Assembly (NCBI GenBank): GCA_963837755.1
Contig: CAWIOP010000005.1
Coordinates: forward strand, 1-64,000
DNA from: JADGHX01 sp963837755
GTDB taxonomy: Bacteria; Pseudomonadota; Gammaproteobacteria; Steroidobacterales; Steroidobacteraceae
Length of the DNA stretch: 64,000 nt
Direction: 5' to 3'
In this document: positions 39,858 to 49,774 of the stretch, one piece after another
Layout: every line of letters begins with the position of its first letter
Numbering within the stretch: position 1 is the stretch's first letter
Notes under the pieces: model-generated
The model's database searches: none
Seen by the model: only the letters and a program-made list of their open reading frames with translations
Told to the model about the DNA's origin: nothing
Made by a program: the position numbers and the translations under genes

Positions 39858-42800
39858 GCGTCAGCGTCGAGGGACTCGGCCCGCTCATCGACCTCGCGAC
39901 CGCGCTGGGTCTGGTGGGTGAGGACGGCCAGTTCGACACCACATGGTTCGCGTCACCCGGTGATCACGTCGGCAACATGCTTCGCCGGCGTTCGCAGCGC
40001 GAGGCGCTCCTGCGCGCGGCGGAGCAGCTGCTCGCGCACGGTGCATCACCGTATGTCGATGACGCCGGCCGGCGCTGGATCGAGATCTTCGCGGACGGCG
40101 GAGTGGCGCTGCACGCGGTGATCAGCACCGTCGGCACGACCACCGAAGTGGGCATCGGCGCGCGCGTGCACACCACCGGGCCAGATAGTCAGGTGCGCGC
40201 GTACGTGCCGCTGGTTCGTGTGCCCGTGAGCGGCGCGGCCACCGTGCCGTTCTCAGACGGCACCGGTGTCGTTTCCGTCGAGGCGCAGATCACGTTCGAC
40301 GGTCCGCCGCCCGCGCCGGGAGAGGCGGGCCTCCAGGCCATCCTCCTCGGCGTCGACGTCGCAACGAACGGCAACGACCCGAAGTTGCGTGTGATGCTGA
40401 AAGGGCTGCAGCTTCCCGGCCAGACGACGCCGACGGATGTCGGCCTCGATGGCACGCCCGCGGAGCTCGAAGGGCAGGCGCTGCGACTCGTGCTCGGCCT
40501 GATACAGCATTCGGTCGAGGGGGCGGCGGGGCAGTTGGCCGAGCTGCTGGCCCTCGTCGGCATCACGGATGACCCGGCTGTTCCTCCGCTTCCCATCGCG
40601 GAACTGCTCACCGTTGGATTACCCGCCTGGAGAACCTGGCTCGACGCGCTGCTCGCAGATTCCGTGGCGCTCGATCGCTGGCTCTTTCATCTGGCGCAAC
40701 TCGTGGGCCACGGGGCCGCGGTCATTCCCGCGGCGGGACCCGGGCTGCCGCATCGAGTGCAATGGACGCTCGCGAACGGATTTTCGCTTGCCTTTGTCGT
40801 GCGCAGCGCGCGCACGGCCGCGGGCGTGCCGACCGTGGAGCTGGGAGTCGAGGGGCTGCTCTCGGCTGGCGGCGCGCCCACAGGCAGCATCGAATGCAGC
40901 GCTACGCTGGCGAGAATCACGCTCGGCGCAACGCCATCCATCGTCGGACTGCCCTCACTCGAGTTCTCGGGCCGCATCGGTTCGCGCGTGATCGCGCAGC
41001 CCGCCGACCGGCTGCTGAATCTGCCGGACCCCAGCCCGAAAGTCGGGTCGGTGCGCGCGGGCCTTGCGCTCAACGAGAGTCGGAATGCGATCTTCGTGCT
41101 GGCCGCTCACGACGTTGTGATCGGCGCGCACTCGTATCCGGTGCTCGATCTCACCAACACGCAGACGCTGGCGGACGTGGCGGGCAACGCAGTCGCCGAC
41201 CTCTCCACCGCGGTGCTCGACAAACTCGGCGCGGCCGGCGTCGCGGTGCGCGTGCTGTTGGGACTGACTGCGCCCCAGGGCCAGGTGGCCTGGCCCGTGC
41301 CGCTCACGCCGGTTACCGATCTGCTCGCCAATCCGCCTGCGGCGATCATTGCGTATCACCAGCGCGTACTTGCCACGAATCGCGCCGGCTATGCGCTGGT
41401 GCTCGATCCGCTTCGGCAACTGCTCTCGCCGCTCGGCGTCAACGTGCCCATCAGCGGCACGGGTACCGAGGATGTTCCCTGGCGGCTGACGCTCGCGGCC
41501 GGTACGCCGGCGGTGTCCGTTGTGGCCTGGGAGACGGGCACGCGTCTCGAGCTTGGCGCCGCTGTGGATGTGTTCGTCGCGGACCTCGGCGGCGGGTGTC
41601 CTACCGTGCGGTTGAATCTGCTGGCGCGGCTCGCGAGCATTGCGCTGGATGGCAGTGGCAGTCACGCGCTGCCGGGAATCTCAGCGCAACTCGCGTTCGG
41701 AGCGCGCGGAAACGTTCCGCTCCGCATCGGCGATTCCACGGCCGCCCTCGTCGCTCAGCGCGCCGGCATAGCGCTGAATTGGACCGCGGCGGACGGCTTC
41801 GCAGCGTCGGTCGTGCTGCCGGGCCTTGCCGCGGTCGTCGATGGCGAAGCCGTTCCCTTTCAGCTGCCCACGCTCGCTGCCGATGGAACACTTGCGGGCG
41901 GTGTTCCCTGGCGCGCCCTCGAACTGCTCACGGGGCACGTGCTGATCCGGCTCGGGCCGCTCTGGGCAGAAGATCTCGCGCGAGTGCTCGGCTGGCTTCC
42001 CGGCCGGCGCGCCTCGGTCGAGCGGCTGCCGCTCGAATCGCTCGCGCAGGATCCGGTGACAGCGGTCAAACGCTGGGCCGCCACCTTGGTGAACGCGGGC
42101 GCGCTGCCCGAACTGGCTCGTGCCATTGCACTCGCCGTGACGGGCCCGGTGGCACCGGGAGTGCCGGCCGGAGTGCACAGCGGACGCGGCGACTTCGAGT
42201 CGCCCTTGTCGATCCCGCTCGCGGGTGCTGCCAGCGCAGCCCTTCGAATCGAGTCGCTGCTGTGGTCCGACTTCATCGAGGATGTCGAAGATGCGCTGCG
42301 TCCCGGCCAGCTCATCGATGAGCTGCGCTCGCGCGCGGACGCGCTGAACCCCAGCCCGAGCGGCGAGCGCCTCGCCGCCGCCTTGCAGAGCGCGGCGGGC
42401 CAGAACAGCGAAGTCGCCGACCTTCTCGCCGATCGCCCCGATCTCGCGGATGGACTTGCGCGCCTCGCGGCGGCCTGGGCAGACACAGATGGCCTCGTGC
42501 GCGCTGAAAACGCGGTGCTCCCCGGCGCCACCGTGCACAGTCTCGAGGGCATCACGCACCTGAACCTGGCGTCGGTGGAAATCGCTGCGCTCACGGGCAT
42601 TCCACCTGGCGCCGGCACTATCGCGGTGAGCGGCGCGCTCGGCCCGCAGAGCTGGCCCGGAATCTCAGACGATCACGTCATCGACCTGCGCGCGCCCGCG
42701 CTCGCCCCGGAAGCTTTCGATATTTCGCGTGTGAGCGCGGGCGACGGTCCATGGCTCGTGCTCTTGCCGAGTCGCCGTGATGCGGCGGTCATCCCTGGCG

Positions 42801-45800
42801 ACGATGGAGCCGCTCTTCAGTTGGCGCGATTGGCTCGCGTGGTGGATGCGGTGGTCACGCGCGTCGCGGGCGCCGCGCCGGTCGTGCTCATCGGTCACGG
42901 CGCGGCCGGCCACGCGGCAACGCAGGCCGCGAGCCGCGCCGGCGTCACACATCTCATTACGCTCGGCACACCGCATGTCGGCATCGCGCTCGAGGCACTC
43001 GAGTCGCAGCCAGCGGCCGGCGCACTGCAGTTGCTCGGCGCGCTCGTGCCCAACGTCGCGACCTGCACCGCCGAAGGCGGGCCGATCGGACTCGGACGCG
43101 GACTGCTTTCGGCACTGCTTGCCGCGTACCAATCGCAGAGCAGTCCGCTCGCCGATCTGGCGCCGCCTGCCACGGCGCCCGCCGTTCCCGCCGGCGTCGA
43201 AGCACATTGCATTCGCGGCCGTTGCGATGCCGGCGCGGTTGCCAAGGCGTTGTGCGCTCTCGTCGTGCGCGGCCTGCAGGACATTGCCGACTCCCGAACC
43301 GCGAGTGCGCAGGCGCCAAGCGAGGCGTTGAACCTCGGCCTCGGCGTAACGCTCGATCCGCCCGCCGCGGCGGGCGAGGTGCATGTCACAGCAACTGTCG
43401 CTTTCACGGGTCGAGTGTTTTCGCCGGCCGCGCGTCCGGCACTGCGCGTGCGCGTCGGCATCGGGCGCGTGGGCGGCTGGCTGTCCGGCGGTCCGGATCC
43501 CGCCCGGCCCGCGAACATCTCGCGGCATCCGTCATTGCGTCGCGCGTCCATCGAAATCGATGCGCCTCTCGGGGCTCCCGCTTCCGCTCGTCTCGTCTTT
43601 CACGAGGCGAGTGCGCTCGGCGTCTCGAAGCGACGCTGGGTCGTGAGTGCGGACGGCAGTGCGGATCCGCTATTGCCCGAAGCGCGGGTGCTGGTGGGGC
43701 GCATGGCGGCGGCACTTGGGCCCGTGCCGGCCAGCGGGCCGATACGCCAGTTCGCAGACCTGCTGAGCGCGCTGGGTCTCACGCAAACCAGTGCACCGAT
43801 TCCAGCAGGCGCGGTGGCCAGTCTTTCGGTGGACGGTATCCGCCGGCTCCTTGTCGATCCGACCGGGCTTCTCGCTGACGCCGTTGATCCCGCGCGGGCC
43901 GGTCGCACGGCCTCGGCGCTCGCTTCGTTCCTTGGCGCGACGGTGCCGTCGACGGCGTTGCCGACGGAAGTGGTGTTCCAGCTCGGTGCGATATCGGTAC
44001 GCGCGGACATCGTCGCTCGAACGCTGCGCGTCGAGGCCCAGGCGCTGCCGTTCGAGGCGGGTATCACGCTCGGCGGTTCCGTCACGCTGGATAGCGACGG
44101 CGACGTGGCCGTGCAGCTCACCGCAGCGCTCGGCGCGGCCGCCACACCGAATGGCCGGCCGGTGCTGGAGGTGAACACCGCACCGCTCGGCGTGCAACTG
44201 CGATGGGAAGGAGCCGGCAACGCGCTGCCGACAACGATCTCTCTGTCGCCGACCGTCGATGTCCAGGGGATAGCGCGTCTCGTCGCGACGGCCGTTCCCG
44301 CTCAAGCGCTCTGGGCAGGCATCACCTTCGTGCGATCGCTGCAGCAGCCGGGCGCCGTTGCGCTCATCGACCCGCTGCTCGGAGCGTTGGGTCTGCTCAC
44401 GGGCAGTGGCGCGAATGCTCGCGTTGCCATTCCGACGGCCCTGCTCGCCGACCCCGCGCACTGGCTGACGCATGGCACCGTGTTGGGTGATACATCGCAA
44501 GGTCTCGATGCGGCGCGCGTCGTCGCGCTGGTCGATGTCGTCTCGCGCTTGCTCAACGTTCCGCAGCCTCGGCCCGGCGCGTGGTCACTTCCGTACGGCA
44601 TTGAAGTGCGCGCGGCGAGCAGCGGCGGCCGTACGTCCATCGTGCTCAGCATCGAGGAACCTCTGGCCGACACCGGTTTGCGACTGGCCGGCGCGGTGGG
44701 TCTCGCGCTGGGCTCCGCAAGTCTCCTGGCGGCGCCGACAGTGGACCTGGTCCTCGCATTGCCCGGCGCCGGACCGATCGCATCGGCTGGACGAGTCACG
44801 CTCTCGCTGGGACCGCAAGGCTTGTCCGCGCGACTGGTGCTGCCGGACAGCGGAATCGATCTGCGGCTGCTTCCCGATGGCCCGGGCCTCGCGGCGGTCG
44901 GCGCGGCAGCGGCAGCGGCGGTGACTTACGCGCTCCCGCTGGTGCTCGATGCCATTGCCGGGTTGCCCGCGGCACATCCGGCCCGCCCGGTTGGTGTAGC
45001 GCTTGGCGACCTGGGCGATGTGCTTGGGTTGCGGGTCGCCGGCAGGTTCGCGGCAAGCGAAATTTCAGCGCTCGCGGCGAACCCCGGTCCACAGCTCGCG
45101 CAGCGACTGTCGCAAGGCATCGTGCCGGCGTTCGACGCGTTGGCCGCGCTGGTGGCGCCGGCGATGCCCGCCGGGTATGCGTTCGCACGCAACGGCAACG
45201 ACCTGGTCTTTACTCATGCTGGCGCCATTTCGTTCCAGCTCAGCGTGACGGTGCCGCAAGGCGGCGTGCCCACCGGCATCCGTGTGAGCATTTCCGTCTC
45301 GGGCGTGCATCCATTTGCCGGCGCCTCGCTCGGCGGTACGATTACGATCGACGAGACGGGATTGAACGCGGCGGTCGTCACGTTCGCCGTCGATCACGCG
45401 AACGCCATCCATCTCGGGCCCATCACGCTCGCGCCGATTGCGGAGCTCGCCATCGGCAGCGCTCCGGCGGGTGGTGCACGCGTTGCGGCGGGACTCGCCG
45501 TCGATGCCACGCGATCGGTGAAGGGCGTGTTGCGATTCACACCCGTGCCGGCGTTCGCGCTCGAAGCCTCCGGCGGCCCGCTCGCCGAGGTGCTCGTGCG
45601 GCTCGCCGTGCCTGCGGCGCTCAACGCCGCTCTGGCGATGGCCGAGGTCCAGACGCTACTCGACACCGTCGTGCTTGGCGGGCCCACCGTTCGGGAGCTG
45701 CTCGATCACGTGCTGCTCGCCGGCAACGCATTCGACGCAGGCGTGCTCGATCCGCCGCAGATATGGAATCGGCTGCTGCGGCTCGCGGGGAACATCGCGG

Positions 45801-47239
45801 CTCACACTCCGGCGCTGCCGATCGATCCGCTGATGCTGAAGATCTCCCGGCGCGATCTCGCGGCGAACGACTTCGCGTACGGCGTCTCCGTGTCGCTGCC
45901 GCCCGGCAAGCGCTTCGATCTCGTCACCGACGACGTCACCGTGCAGATCGAAGTGGATGCGTCGTGGGTGTCGGGGCCCGCGGCGGCGGACGGTCTGGTG
46001 ATCGAGCTGCTGCGCATGCAGGGCGCGAACCCTTCGCCGTTTTTCGGCATCAGCGTGCGCGGCGTGGGCGTGCGCATCGGCCGCACGGGCGGCAAGCTGC
46101 TCGATACGTTTCTCTCGATCGACTCCGTTGCCGTTCACGGGTTGCTGGCGGTGACGAGCGCCGGCGGAGTGACCGACGTCGGTGGCCAGCTCGAGCTCGG
46201 TAATCTCGGCATTTCGCTCGGCTCGGCGACTGGCGGCAACAACAAGGTGGCCGCGGGCCTGCTGAAGGACAGCGCCAGCGGCGCGGAAAAACCGCAGCCG
46301 CGGTTCAGCCCGGCGCTGGCGGTGCAGAGTCATGGCGGCGGCGCGCCGCGTTTCGATCTGCGCGCGGGCCCCGATCCCGGGCCGTGGTGGATCTCGATCC
46401 AGCACGGCTTCGGTCCGGTGTATATCGAACAGGTGGGCTTCGGCGTGAGTCGCGCCGGCGACAAGGTCATCGCCGCGCGAGTCCTCGTCGATGGCAAAGT
46501 GTCTCTGCTGGGCCTCAACGTTGCGGTGGACGACCTGGCGGTCGGCTTGCGCTGGCCCCAGACCTCGACCGATCCGCCGCTCTACGATCCGCGCGCGTGG
46601 TCAATCGATCTTGCGGGCCTCGCTGTCGGCATGAACACCAGCGGTGTGTCGCTCGCCGGCGGCCTCAGCAAGGCCGACAGCGCGCTGCCCGACTACGTCG
46701 GCATGATCGGCATCCGCTTCAGTGTGTATTCGATCACCGCATACGGCGGATACGCGGTGCTCACCGACAGCAGTGGCGATTACACTTCGCTGTTCATCTA
46801 CGGCGCGGTGTGCGCGCCCATCGGTGGCGTGCCGGCGTTCTTCGTCACGGGCATCGGCGCGGGCGTCGGCATCAACCGGCGGCTGCTCCTGCCGACCGAC
46901 CTCAACGACTTTCCGGGCTATCCGCTGCTGCAGGCGCTCGATCGCACCTCGCCGATGGCCGATCCCGGCACGGCGCTCGACAGGCTGCGCGCGTATTTCC
47001 CGCCGGCGCGCGGCGCGTTCTGGTTCGCGGCCGGCCTCTCCTTCAATTCGTTCACGCTGATCGACGGCATCGTGGTGGTGGCCGTCGCCATCGGTGACGG
47101 GATCGAAATCAACCTGCTTGGTCTGGCGCAAGGCGGGTCTGCCCAATCCGTCGGCGCCGCTGGTGCAGATCGAGCTGGCGCTGGTCGCGCGCTTCTCGAG
47201 CAAGGACGGGGTGCTGTGGATACAGGCACAGCTCACTGA
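39854..47239 (+). CDS. Giant DUF6603-like protein, N-terminal 2,400 residues
   Basis: One uninterrupted frame of 2,461 codons, alanine- and glycine-rich, with long beta-strand repeats and no signal peptide. Residues about 960-1090 resemble an alpha/beta hydrolase: LIGHGAAGH followed by ITLGTPHVG, but the nucleophile position is G1016 instead of Ser, so it is probably inactive. From about residue 1900 on, sequence such as SITAYGGYAVLTDSSGDY and VTGIGAGVGINRRL resembles DUF6603. Near 47127 coding sense passes to the next frame by a one-base insertion, so the last 35 codons here are noise and the real protein continues to 49772 (about 3,300 aa). ATG 39854 overlaps the preceding stop. Confidence 0.7.
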   Translation: MSVSVEGLGPLIDLATALGLVGEDGQFDTTWFASPGDHVGNMLRRRSQREALLRAAEQLLAHGASPYVDDAGRRWIEIFADGGVALHAVISTVGTTTEVGIGARVHTTGPDSQVRAYVPLVRVPVSGAATVPFSDGTGVVSVEAQITFDGPPPAPGEAGLQAILLGVDVATNGNDPKLRVMLKGLQLPGQTTPTDVGLDGTPAELEGQALRLVLGLIQHSVEGAAGQLAELLALVGITDDPAVPPLPIAELLTVGLPAWRTWLDALLADSVALDRWLFHLAQLVGHGAAVIPAAGPGLPHRVQWTLANGFSLAFVVRSARTAAGVPTVELGVEGLLSAGGAPTGSIECSATLARITLGATPSIVGLPSLEFSGRIGSRVIAQPADRLLNLPDPSPKVGSVRAGLALNESRNAIFVLAAHDVVIGAHSYPVLDLTNTQTLADVAGNAVADLSTAVLDKLGAAGVAVRVLLGLTAPQGQVAWPVPLTPVTDLLANPPAAIIAYHQRVLATNRAGYALVLDPLRQLLSPLGVNVPISGTGTEDVPWRLTLAAGTPAVSVVAWETGTRLELGAAVDVFVADLGGGCPTVRLNLLARLASIALDGSGSHALPGISAQLAFGARGNVPLRIGDSTAALVAQRAGIALNWTAADGFAASVVLPGLAAVVDGEAVPFQLPTLAADGTLAGGVPWRALELLTGHVLIRLGPLWAEDLARVLGWLPGRRASVERLPLESLAQDPVTAVKRWAATLVNAGALPELARAIALAVTGPVAPGVPAGVHSGRGDFESPLSIPLAGAASAALRIESLLWSDFIEDVEDALRPGQLIDELRSRADALNPSPSGERLAAALQSAAGQNSEVADLLADRPDLADGLARLAAAWADTDGLVRAENAVLPGATVHSLEGITHLNLASVEIAALTGIPPGAGTIAVSGALGPQSWPGISDDHVIDLRAPALAPEAFDISRVSAGDGPWLVLLPSRRDAAVIPGDDGAALQLARLARVVDAVVTRVAGAAPVVLIGHGAAGHAATQAASRAGVTHLITLGTPHVGIALEALESQPAAGALQLLGALVPNVATCTAEGGPIGLGRGLLSALLAAYQSQSSPLADLAPPATAPAVPAGVEAHCIRGRCDAGAVAKALCALVVRGLQDIADSRTASAQAPSEALNLGLGVTLDPPAAAGEVHVTATVAFTGRVFSPAARPALRVRVGIGRVGGWLSGGPDPARPANISRHPSLRRASIEIDAPLGAPASARLVFHEASALGVSKRRWVVSADGSADPLLPEARVLVGRMAAALGPVPASGPIRQFADLLSALGLTQTSAPIPAGAVASLSVDGIRRLLVDPTGLLADAVDPARAGRTASALASFLGATVPSTALPTEVVFQLGAISVRADIVARTLRVEAQALPFEAGITLGGSVTLDSDGDVAVQLTAALGAAATPNGRPVLEVNTAPLGVQLRWEGAGNALPTTISLSPTVDVQGIARLVATAVPAQALWAGITFVRSLQQPGAVALIDPLLGALGLLTGSGANARVAIPTALLADPAHWLTHGTVLGDTSQGLDAARVVALVDVVSRLLNVPQPRPGAWSLPYGIEVRAASSGGRTSIVLSIEEPLADTGLRLAGAVGLALGSASLLAAPTVDLVLALPGAGPIASAGRVTLSLGPQGLSARLVLPDSGIDLRLLPDGPGLAAVGAAAAAAVTYALPLVLDAIAGLPAAHPARPVGVALGDLGDVLGLRVAGRFAASEISALAANPGPQLAQRLSQGIVPAFDALAALVAPAMPAGYAFARNGNDLVFTHAGAISFQLSVTVPQGGVPTGIRVSISVSGVHPFAGASLGGTITIDETGLNAAVVTFAVDHANAIHLGPITLAPIAELAIGSAPAGGARVAAGLAVDATRSVKGVLRFTPVPAFALEASGGPLAEVLVRLAVPAALNAALAMAEVQTLLDTVVLGGPTVRELLDHVLLAGNAFDAGVLDPPQIWNRLLRLAGNIAAHTPALPIDPLMLKISRRDLAANDFAYGVSVSLPPGKRFDLVTDDVTVQIEVDASWVSGPAAADGLVIELLRMQGANPSPFFGISVRGVGVRIGRTGGKLLDTFLSIDSVAVHGLLAVTSAGGVTDVGGQLELGNLGISLGSATGGNNKVAAGLLKDSASGAEKPQPRFSPALAVQSHGGGAPRFDLRAGPDPGPWWISIQHGFGPVYIEQVGFGVSRAGDKVIAARVLVDGKVSLLGLNVAVDDLAVGLRWPQTSTDPPLYDPRAWSIDLAGLAVGMNTSGVSLAGGLSKADSALPDYVGMIGIRFSVYSITAYGGYAVLTDSSGDYTSLFIYGAVCAPIGGVPAFFVTGIGAGVGINRRLLLPTDLNDFPGYPLLQALDRTSPMADPGTALDRLRAYFPPARGAFWFAAGLSFNSFTLIDGIVVVAVAIGDGIEINLLGLAQGGSAQSVGAAGADRAGAGRALLEQGRGAVDTGTAH

Positions 47240-49772
47240 CAACTCGTTCCTGCTCACGCGCGACTGCCGTCTCACCGGCGGCTTCGCGTTCGTGATGTGG
47301 TTCGCGGGTGACAAGAACGGCCAGTTCGTCGTCACGCTGGGCGGCTATCACCCGTCATTCCATCGCGACGGCTATCCGGTGGTGCCGCGCCTCGGGTTCG
47401 TATGGAGCGTCAGCAACGTCCTCGTCATCAAGGGCGAGAGCTACTTCGCGCTCGTGTCCGAGGCGATCATGGCCGGCACGCGTTTCGAGGCCTCTTTGAC
47501 GCTCGGGCCGCTGTGGGCGTACCTGCGTCTCGGCGCGGACGGCATCGTGTATTTCGAACCGTTCCATTTCCAGGTGACCGCCTTCGCCGAGCTCGGCGCC
47601 GGCATCACTGTCGACATCGACCTGGGCTGGTTCGGGCACATCCGCATCACGATCAGCGTGCACCTGCACGCCGATGTGCTGCTCGAGGGCCCGGAGTTCC
47701 ACGGGCGCGCCACCATCGACCTCGATGTCACGAGCGCGACGATCGTGTTCGGCGACTGGGCCGACCGCTCGACGCCCGCGCTCACCTGGCCGGACTTCAG
47801 GGACAAATACCTGCGCCCGAACGGCGCGGCGATGCTTACTCTCGTGCCGGGCCGCGGCGTGATTCCGCCGAGTACCGCAGGCAACAAGAAGGCGGCCACG
47901 GGCGGCAGCTCAGACCCGTACCTGCTGCTGGCGGAATTCGATTTCACCGTCACGACGACCGCGGCCACGTCCGGTGTCACGGCGCGGGACCCTGTTCCCC
48001 TCGGTTTCCCGGTGTTCCTCGCTATCGGCGTCATGCAGACCGCCTCGGTGAGCTCGACGTTGTCCGTCTCCGTCGTAGGGCCCGATGGAAACGAGTACGC
48101 CCACACGCTGAATCCGGTGCCCATCGCGGGGCAGTTCCCGAAAGCGGCATGGGCCGCGCAGGCGCAAAGCGAACCGAAGCCCGTGCCGGCCGGCGACACG
48201 GTGGAGGCCGTGAACGGCGTGACGCTCAACGCGGTGGCCGTGCCATCGCAAGGCACGGTGCCGGTCGACTATCACCAGGTTGAAATCGGCAAGCGACTGC
48301 CGCTTCCGTTCCTCGCCGAAACCGCCGTTCGCGGCGAACGGGCGATCGACGTGCAGGCCGCGGAAGTCTTCGTCCACGGTACTCCGACGAATGTCGATGC
48401 CGCGATGAACGAAGCATTGACGCTGCTCACGCGCGGACCGAACGGATCGACCCTCTCGCGCATCGGGGCTGCGACATTCGTTGCCGCGCGCTCGGCGCCG
48501 CCGCAGCTCGTGCCGCTGACGCACGGCATGGCCGTGGACCCGGGCGGCGCGGTGGTCGTTCCGATTGTCGCCGGTGCGGGGCCACGCAAGCGTGCGGACA
48601 CTCGCGCTCATCCGCTGCGCGTCGACGCTCTGCTGACATCTGTGGCAACGGCAACCGCCGCAACGCGCGTTCGCACGACAGTAGGAGAAGCGGGCAAAGG
48701 CGTTCCGCGGATGAGAGCCCCGAGGCTTGCGGACGCGAGCGCATCGCTCGATTCGCGGCTGGCGGTTCGTCTCCTTCGCCGGCCCGCAACCGGGGCCGCT
48801 GCGGATAAGACCGTCATTCCGGCGGCACGCGTGCCTTCCACGGGGCGCGCCGGAGCGGGCGGCGAGATTCGGCGTCAGCGAGGCCAGGCGCCGTGGCGCG
48901 CAAAGCGTCTGAATGAATTCTCCAAGGCACTGCGGGGACAGGGAGTGGACCTCGTCGCTGGCGATCTCGCGGTGCTCACAACCGATAACGGTGGCCGCGA
49001 CGTCGAGGCAGTTCGCCCCACGCTGGCTTTCGCGGGCGAGTTGCCTGTGCGGGTCGTAGTCATGGATACCGTCGGCGAGGTGACGCTGGACGTCGTTACC
49101 GCCAAGGGATCATCTGTGCAGCTGCCGAAGCACACAGAGCGCGTCGTGTTGATCGGTGGAAGCGGCCCGCCCACGGGAGCTTCGGGCTGGCATTCCGGCA
49201 CTCAACTCATCCAAGTCGGAGCACGCGCGCTGATCGGCCCCTCTTGCACCGTGACCTCATCTGCCGTCGTCACGCGTAGAGGTCTCGGCCAGGTGTCAAC
49301 GGGCTTCGTCACCGCAGCGGACGCCGTGCGCGGCTACTCGATTGTCACAACGCGTCTTCCGTCGAATCTCGCTGCGGTGGCTGTTGTGCTCGAGACGGCG
49401 ACCCGCGTGGACGACGACCGCGCCGACGCACTCGACCTGGGTCTCACCGGCGCGCAACGCGCCGCCGACGCGCACGGCACGCCGCAGCCGCCGCAGATGA
49501 TCGTGGCCGGCAGCCGCATGATCAGCGTGTACGCCATCGAGCCCGACGGGCACGGTCGCCCGATAGAAGTGACGGTCGCGAGCGGTGAGCACGTGCACCT
49601 CGGCGGAGTGCTCGGCAGCGAGAACGGAGCGGACGCGCTTGCGGAGAGTCTGCAGCGCGCTGATGTAGCCGGCGCTCTCGGCGGTCTGTTCGATGCGCCC
49701 ACCGGCAAGACCCGCGTGCGCTGGCAGTCGCAGACGAAAGCTCGGGCGAAGGCCCGGAAGAAGCGGAGTTAG
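47094..49772 (+). CDS. Giant DUF6603-like protein, C-terminal part (same gene after frameshift)
   Basis: Coding sense begins at about 47127 with AGLPNPSAPLVQIELALVA, which continues the upstream frame naturally, so this is probably the last 880 residues of the 39854 gene rather than a separate gene. The first part (to about 47,900) is more of the beta-rich DUF6603-like region, with HPSFHRDGYPVVPRLGFVW and ITISVHLHADVLLEGPEF. After that comes a domain with aligned small-residue strands, a basic low-complexity segment (about 48,560-48,900), and a final beta domain. The stop is three bases before the next start. Confidence 0.65.
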   Translation: MTGSKSTCLVWRKAGLPNPSAPLVQIELALVARFSSKDGVLWIQAQLTDNSFLLTRDCRLTGGFAFVMWFAGDKNGQFVVTLGGYHPSFHRDGYPVVPRLGFVWSVSNVLVIKGESYFALVSEAIMAGTRFEASLTLGPLWAYLRLGADGIVYFEPFHFQVTAFAELGAGITVDIDLGWFGHIRITISVHLHADVLLEGPEFHGRATIDLDVTSATIVFGDWADRSTPALTWPDFRDKYLRPNGAAMLTLVPGRGVIPPSTAGNKKAATGGSSDPYLLLAEFDFTVTTTAATSGVTARDPVPLGFPVFLAIGVMQTASVSSTLSVSVVGPDGNEYAHTLNPVPIAGQFPKAAWAAQAQSEPKPVPAGDTVEAVNGVTLNAVAVPSQGTVPVDYHQVEIGKRLPLPFLAETAVRGERAIDVQAAEVFVHGTPTNVDAAMNEALTLLTRGPNGSTLSRIGAATFVAARSAPPQLVPLTHGMAVDPGGAVVVPIVAGAGPRKRADTRAHPLRVDALLTSVATATAATRVRTTVGEAGKGVPRMRAPRLADASASLDSRLAVRLLRRPATGAAADKTVIPAARVPSTGRAGAGGEIRRQRGQAPWRAKRLNEFSKALRGQGVDLVAGDLAVLTTDNGGRDVEAVRPTLAFAGELPVRVVVMDTVGEVTLDVVTAKGSSVQLPKHTERVVLIGGSGPPTGASGWHSGTQLIQVGARALIGPSCTVTSSAVVTRRGLGQVSTGFVTAADAVRGYSIVTTRLPSNLAAVAVVLETATRVDDDRADALDLGLTGAQRAADAHGTPQPPQMIVAGSRMISVYAIEPDGHGRPIEVTVASGEHVHLGGVLGSENGADALAESLQRADVAGALGGLFDAPTGKTRVRWQSQTKARAKARKKRS

Positions 49773-49774
49773 TC

